Source of the DNA: Candidatus Epulonipiscium fishelsonii
GTDB lineage: Bacteria; Bacillota; Clostridia; Lachnospirales; Cellulosilyticaceae
Assembly (NCBI GenBank): GCA_001983455.1
Contig: LJDB01000050.1
Location: 1 to 64,000 of the forward strand
Length of the DNA: 64,000 bases
Direction of reading: 5' to 3'
The translations under genes were made by a program, and so were the position numbers. The notes under the pieces are model-generated. The model was not told where the DNA came from. It was given only the letters and a program-made list of their open reading frames with translations, and did no database searches. This document shows positions 60,472 through 64,000 of this stretch, piece by piece; positions within the stretch are counted from its first letter, which is position 1; each line of letters opens with the position of its first letter.

Positions 60472-62484
60472 ATGATTAAGTTGAATGCACATATGCATGG
60501 AAAATATGTTAATCTTAACTCAGTTAAAGATGAGGCATTTTCCAGTGGTATGTTAGGAAAAGGTGTAGCTATTATACCAAAATTTGGAGTGGTATTTGCA
60601 CCAGCAAATGCAACCATAGCAACTATATTTGACACATTGCATGCGATTACAATGGTTACAGAGGATGGAATGGAAATTCTAATTCATGTTGGTATGGACA
60701 CAGTAAAGTTGAAGGGAGAACACTTTGAGGCACTGGTAAAAGAAGGAGAAAAAGTTGAAGCAGGGCAACCAATATTAAGGTTTGATTTGGTAAAAATTAA
60801 AGAGTTGGGTTATGACTTAATAACACCAATGATAATTACAAATTCAGATGATTTTGAAGAAATAAAATTTATTGATAACCTAGATAAAGTTGCCAAAGAT
60901 AATATTTTAATAGAAGTAGCAGTTAAAAGTAACAGTCTTCCAACTGTTGAAGAAAATAAAAGTGATAAAAAACCTAAGCAAAATAAAGACAGTAAAGCCT
61001 TAAAATGGTTTCAAGCATTTGGCCGAAGCTTAATGGTGCCAATTGCAACCATTGCAGCTGTTGGTATTTTATATGGGTTTACAGCAGCACTAAGCCGTCC
61101 GCAAGTTCAAGCATTACTACCATTTCTGGAGAACGAATATATTTACTATGTATTGTTTTTAATTAGAGAAATAAGTGGGCAGGTATTTGGTTTAATTCCA
61201 GTATTATTTGCTATTTCAATATCATTTGGGCTTGCTAAAAGAGAAAAAGAAATAGCAGCAATGGCCGGATTTGTAACTTATTATGTAATGTTATTTAGTG
61301 CATCATACATGATTAAATCTGGATTGTTTGAGTTTGGAAATGTAGGGTTAGGAAATGCACTTGGAATTAGTGGAACAATTGAGATGGGTGCAGTCGGCGG
61401 TATGGTAGCTGGTATTTTGGCATCAAAACTACATAATAAATATTATAATATATCTTTACCTGTAGCAATAGCTTTCTTTGGAGGAAAAAGATTTGTTTCC
61501 ATTGCGGTTATTGTATGTGGAACAATATTAGGCCAAATTTTACCATTTATTTGGATGCCAATTTCATCATTAATTAACGCTATTGGTATGGCAATTGCTG
61601 GAGCAGGAAATTTTGGAGTCTTTATTTATGGTATGCTTGAAAGACTTTTGGTTCCAACAGGGTTGCACCATATTTTAAATGGAATATTTAGAACAACCGC
61701 AGCTGGTGGAGTATACGAAGGTGTTGAAGGAGTGTGGAACATATTCTTCCAATTCTTTGGAACAGTTGATATTGAAGTATTAAAACCATTTACAGCATTT
61801 ATGGCACAAGGAAAAATTCCGTTTATGGTATTTGGGTTGCCTGCTGCTGCATTGGGTATTTATCATGCAACACCTAAAGATAAAAGAAAAGCAGTAGGTC
61901 CACTATTGATTGCTGGTGCATTAGCTTCATTTACAACAGGTATTACTGAACCAATTGAGTTTTCATTCTTATTTATAGCTCCATTTTTGTTTGTAATGCA
62001 TTCCATATTGGTAGGGATTTCATTCTTTTTGATGGCTATATTAGAAGTGGGAATTGGAAATACACAAGGCGGAATAATTGACCTTTTTGTGTATGGTTTC
62101 CTAGTGCCAAATTCAAACTGGACTTATGCAGTTTATGTAGGAATTGGATATGCAATTATTTATTACACTATGTTTAGATGGTATTTCAAAAAAAATGGTC
62201 TTGTAGTTGAAGCTTCTGAGGAAGACGAAATTGAAGAAAAAAGTTCAGGCAATCAAAAATCTCAAACTATTCTTCAAGGACTAGGAGGCAGAGACAATAT
62301 TGTTGAAATAAATAACTGTTTTACTAGGTTAAGAGTAGATGTTAAAGATGTTAACAAAATTGATGAAGCTTTATTAAAAACTACAGGCTCCATTGGAATT
62401 AACAAAACATCTCAAACCCATGTGCAAATAATATATGGGCCAAAAGTTGATGTCATTGCTTCTGATCTAAAAACAATCATTTAG
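60472..62484 (+). CDS. Glucose-superfamily PTS permease, domain order IIA-IIC-IIB
   Basis: A 670-residue phosphotransferase permease that imports and phosphorylates a sugar. Residues 1-135 are a glucose-type IIA domain, with histidines in TLHAIT (H57) and ILIHVGMDT (H72, phosphorylated). A charged linker (about 150-175) leads to a membrane IIC domain (about 180-560) with GITEPIEFSFLFIAPF. The C-terminal IIB domain has the phosphocysteine in NNCFTRLRV near residue 616. Most family members place IIC first, so A-C-B is notable. AGAGGAG precedes the ATG. A HAD phosphatase and a GH13 enzyme follow, which should act on the imported sugar phosphate. Confidence 0.93.
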   Translation: MIKLNAHMHGKYVNLNSVKDEAFSSGMLGKGVAIIPKFGVVFAPANATIATIFDTLHAITMVTEDGMEILIHVGMDTVKLKGEHFEALVKEGEKVEAGQPILRFDLVKIKELGYDLITPMIITNSDDFEEIKFIDNLDKVAKDNILIEVAVKSNSLPTVEENKSDKKPKQNKDSKALKWFQAFGRSLMVPIATIAAVGILYGFTAALSRPQVQALLPFLENEYIYYVLFLIREISGQVFGLIPVLFAISISFGLAKREKEIAAMAGFVTYYVMLFSASYMIKSGLFEFGNVGLGNALGISGTIEMGAVGGMVAGILASKLHNKYYNISLPVAIAFFGGKRFVSIAVIVCGTILGQILPFIWMPISSLINAIGMAIAGAGNFGVFIYGMLERLLVPTGLHHILNGIFRTTAAGGVYEGVEGVWNIFFQFFGTVDIEVLKPFTAFMAQGKIPFMVFGLPAAALGIYHATPKDKRKAVGPLLIAGALASFTTGITEPIEFSFLFIAPFLFVMHSILVGISFFLMAILEVGIGNTQGGIIDLFVYGFLVPNSNWTYAVYVGIGYAIIYYTMFRWYFKKNGLVVEASEEDEIEEKSSGNQKSQTILQGLGGRDNIVEINNCFTRLRVDVKDVNKIDEALLKTTGSIGINKTSQTHVQIIYGPKVDVIASDLKTII

Positions 62485-62512
62485 AAATGCTTTCATAGAC
62501 ATATAATACAGA

Positions 62513-62543
62513 CTTGCTAAGTTAAAAAAATTAGCTTAGCAAG
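62513..62543 (+). other. Hairpin between the PTS and HAD genes
   Basis: CTTGCTAAG (62513-62521) and CTTAGCAAG (62535-62543) are perfect arms around an AT-rich loop. It may set the ratio between the PTS and downstream enzymes. Confidence 0.55.
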
Positions 62544-62571
62544 ATCTATAATACAAAAAGGAGCTTATATT

Positions 62572-63444
62572 ATGATTAAAATGTTTGCCTTTGACTTGGA
62601 TGGAACGTTATTAAAGTCAGATCAATCTATTGATGTAGACACATTAAACTTATTGAAAAAGTTATCAAAAGAAGGAAGAAAAATAGTTTTAGCAACAGGA
62701 AGAAACTTTAGTATGGTAGAAGGTATAGTATTAGAAAACGAACTAGAGTGTGATTTAATTTTAAATAGTGGCCATGAAATATTAGTTGATGACCAGAAAA
62801 TATATTATCCATTTGAGTGGGAAGTGCTTGAGAAAGTTTTAAATATTTTAATAGAAAATGATGTTTACATGGCTATTTATGGTAGAGATCAAAAAAAATA
62901 TAGTTTTCTATCCGCTCAGCAATATTATGATGAACATATCAGATTATCTAGAGCAGTTAGAGGAGACAGAATAAATAAATTTATGCACACCCCACTGTTC
63001 AAATATGAAAGCTATACGGAAAACTTGATTACACTAAATACAAAATCAGATTTTAAATCAGTCAATATTTTAAAGATTGATGCTAAAACTTTAGATAAAG
63101 ATAATCATACAAAGTCAATACAGCAACTAAGTCAAATTCCTAATATAGAACTTAGCTCATCTTTTGAATCTTATATAGAGGTTACTCAAAACAACAGCAA
63201 CAAAGCTACAGCGTTGTTACAACTAGCAAAACAGTATGATATTCAACTAGACGAAATATGTGCATTTGGAGATAGTTCTAATGATATAGAAATGTTAAAG
63301 ACTGTACCACATTCCTACGCAATGGGCAATGCATCTAATGAGGCAAAAAAAGTGGCTAAATATGTGACTGATACCAATGAAAATCAAGGTATATATAAAG
63401 CATTATGTGAAATTTTAGAGGAGGAACAAAAAAATGAAAGATAG
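62572..63444 (+). CDS. HAD-superfamily Cof-type phosphatase
   Basis: A 290-residue phosphatase of the Cof/YidA subgroup. Motif I is FAFDLDGTLLKSD (two aspartates), motif II VLATGR, motif III the lysine in NNSNKATAL, and motif IV FGDSSNDIEML. The central cap is of the type used for sugar phosphates. AAAGGAG precedes the ATG. Its 3' end overlaps the next gene by 11 bp, so it is part of the sugar operon. Confidence 0.92.
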   Translation: MIKMFAFDLDGTLLKSDQSIDVDTLNLLKKLSKEGRKIVLATGRNFSMVEGIVLENELECDLILNSGHEILVDDQKIYYPFEWEVLEKVLNILIENDVYMAIYGRDQKKYSFLSAQQYYDEHIRLSRAVRGDRINKFMHTPLFKYESYTENLITLNTKSDFKSVNILKIDAKTLDKDNHTKSIQQLSQIPNIELSSSFESYIEVTQNNSNKATALLQLAKQYDIQLDEICAFGDSSNDIEMLKTVPHSYAMGNASNEAKKVAKYVTDTNENQGIYKALCEILEEEQKNER

Positions 63445-64000
63445 AATATTGAAATTATATCCAACGGCTGATTACACTAGGTTTGAAAATTTAATTAATT
63501 ATTGGAAACAAAAACAGTTTGAAAAAGTAAATAAAGTAGATGAGCAAACAATTTATATGATTACATACGGAGATAGCATATACAAAGAAGGAAAACCATC
63601 AGCAATAACTCTAAAAAACTTTATGGATAAGTATTTAAAAGGAATTATAACAGACATCCATTTGCTTCCTATGTTTGAATACACTAGTGATGACGGTTTT
63701 TCTGTCGTTGATTACAATAAAATTGACCCAAATATTGGAGATTGGGACGATATTAAAAGTTTAAGCCAAGACTACAGGCTAATGTATGATTTTGTAGCAA
63801 ATCATGTTTCTCAATCAAATGATATATTTAAGAAATTCTTGTCTAATGAGCCCGAGTATAAAGACTTTTTTATCGAGTTTGATGAAGACTTTGATTATAG
63901 TAAAGTTGTACGCCCCCGTACTTCACCTTTGTTTCATGACTATGAGAATAATCACAAAGTTCTAAGCACCTTTAGCAAAGATCAAGTCGACTTAAATTTT
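63434..64000 (+). CDS. GH13 sucrose-phosphorylase-like enzyme, cut by the window edge
   Basis: The frame runs from ATG 63434 (after GAGGAGGAAC) to the window end, 189 codons, and is incomplete. Sequence features are those of GH13 subfamily 18 phosphorylases: TDIHLLPMFEYTSDDGFSVVDYNKIDPNIGDWDDI, YDFVANHVSQSN (the first conserved GH13 region), and RPRTSPLFHDYENN with STFSKDQVDLNF. Members cleave sucrose, sucrose-6'-phosphate or glucosylglycerate using phosphate. Behind a PTS, a phosphorylated disaccharide is the likely substrate. The catalytic aspartate and glutamate lie beyond the window. Confidence 0.85.
   Translation, partial: MKDRILKLYPTADYTRFENLINYWKQKQFEKVNKVDEQTIYMITYGDSIYKEGKPSAITLKNFMDKYLKGIITDIHLLPMFEYTSDDGFSVVDYNKIDPNIGDWDDIKSLSQDYRLMYDFVANHVSQSNDIFKKFLSNEPEYKDFFIEFDEDFDYSKVVRPRTSPLFHDYENNHKVLSTFSKDQVDLNF

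Noticed and set aside
1-64000. tRNA, rRNA, CRISPR array or classical riboswitch
   Set aside because: I looked through the intergenic stretches and saw no cloverleaf, no regularly spaced repeats, and no cobalamin, T-box or SAM leader. A covariance search could still find a diverged one.

Overview
The window is AT-rich chromosomal DNA from an anaerobic, Gram-positive, Clostridia-like member of the Bacillota. The evidence is low GC, AGGAGG-type ribosome binding sites, TTG and GTG starts, lipoprotein boxes, the rpsF-ssb-rpsR / yybS-gdpP-rplI-dnaB block, and sigma-54, tricarboxylate (TTT), TRAP and corrinoid-type methyltransferase genes. I cannot name the genus.

Layout. 1-1.6 kb: a broken IS605-type TnpB gene and a truncated gene. 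1.6-14.2 kb: an organic-acid and solute island holding TctCBA, a 2-keto-3-deoxy-sugar-acid kinase homologue, a CPBP membrane protease, TRAP DctPQM, an orphan NMT1-like binding lipoprotein, a butanediol-dehydrogenase-like enzyme and a class II aldolase-like protein lacking zinc ligands. 14.3-17.5 kb: rpoN followed without a gap by a PrpR_N/PAS/AAA+/Fis sigma-54 activator. 17.8-24 kb: replication and translation housekeeping genes. 24-28.9 kb: a LacI regulator and an LplABC-type sugar ABC transporter. 28.9-36.2 kb: an NDP-forming acyl-CoA synthetase alpha-type protein with a tandem Lrp-like partner, a methyltransferase, a MATE pump, an acetyltransferase and an EFR1-type flavodoxin/ferredoxin. 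36.3-39.8 kb: a decayed ABC binding protein beside three cytoplasmic-looking carbohydrate-ester hydrolases. 40-40.8 kb: an IS200 element whose transposase is cut just before its catalytic tyrosine. 40.8-49.5 kb: a long RelA/SpoT-domain protein, a lipase, an oxidoreductase, an RNase H and two tandem chemoreceptors. 49.6-55.6 kb: a BCCT transporter, a non-pyrrolysine MttB-family methyltransferase, two-subunit aconitase X, and a divergent XRE-cupin regulator with RidA. 55.7-60.1 kb: a lipoprotein, a WecA/TagO-like transferase, upp and a Sua5-type tsaC. 60.5 kb to the end: a PTS permease in A-C-B domain order, a HAD phosphatase and a GH13 phosphorylase-like enzyme cut by the window edge.

How the genes may work together. 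The most interesting unit is the BCCT/MttB-like/AcnX/RidA cluster. Some bacterial AcnX enzymes dehydrate cis-3-hydroxy-L-proline, MttB-family proteins demethylate quaternary amines, and BCCT carriers import betaines. The cluster therefore reads as a candidate pathway for an N-methylated 3-hydroxyproline (a hydroxyproline betaine), which is inference. Its corrinoid protein and activating enzyme are not in the window. A second theme is a dispersed 37-bp palindromic repeat with three full copies, one collapsed copy and two half copies, mostly at gene 3' ends; one copy supplies the last codons of a protein. No tRNA, rRNA, CRISPR array or prophage was seen.
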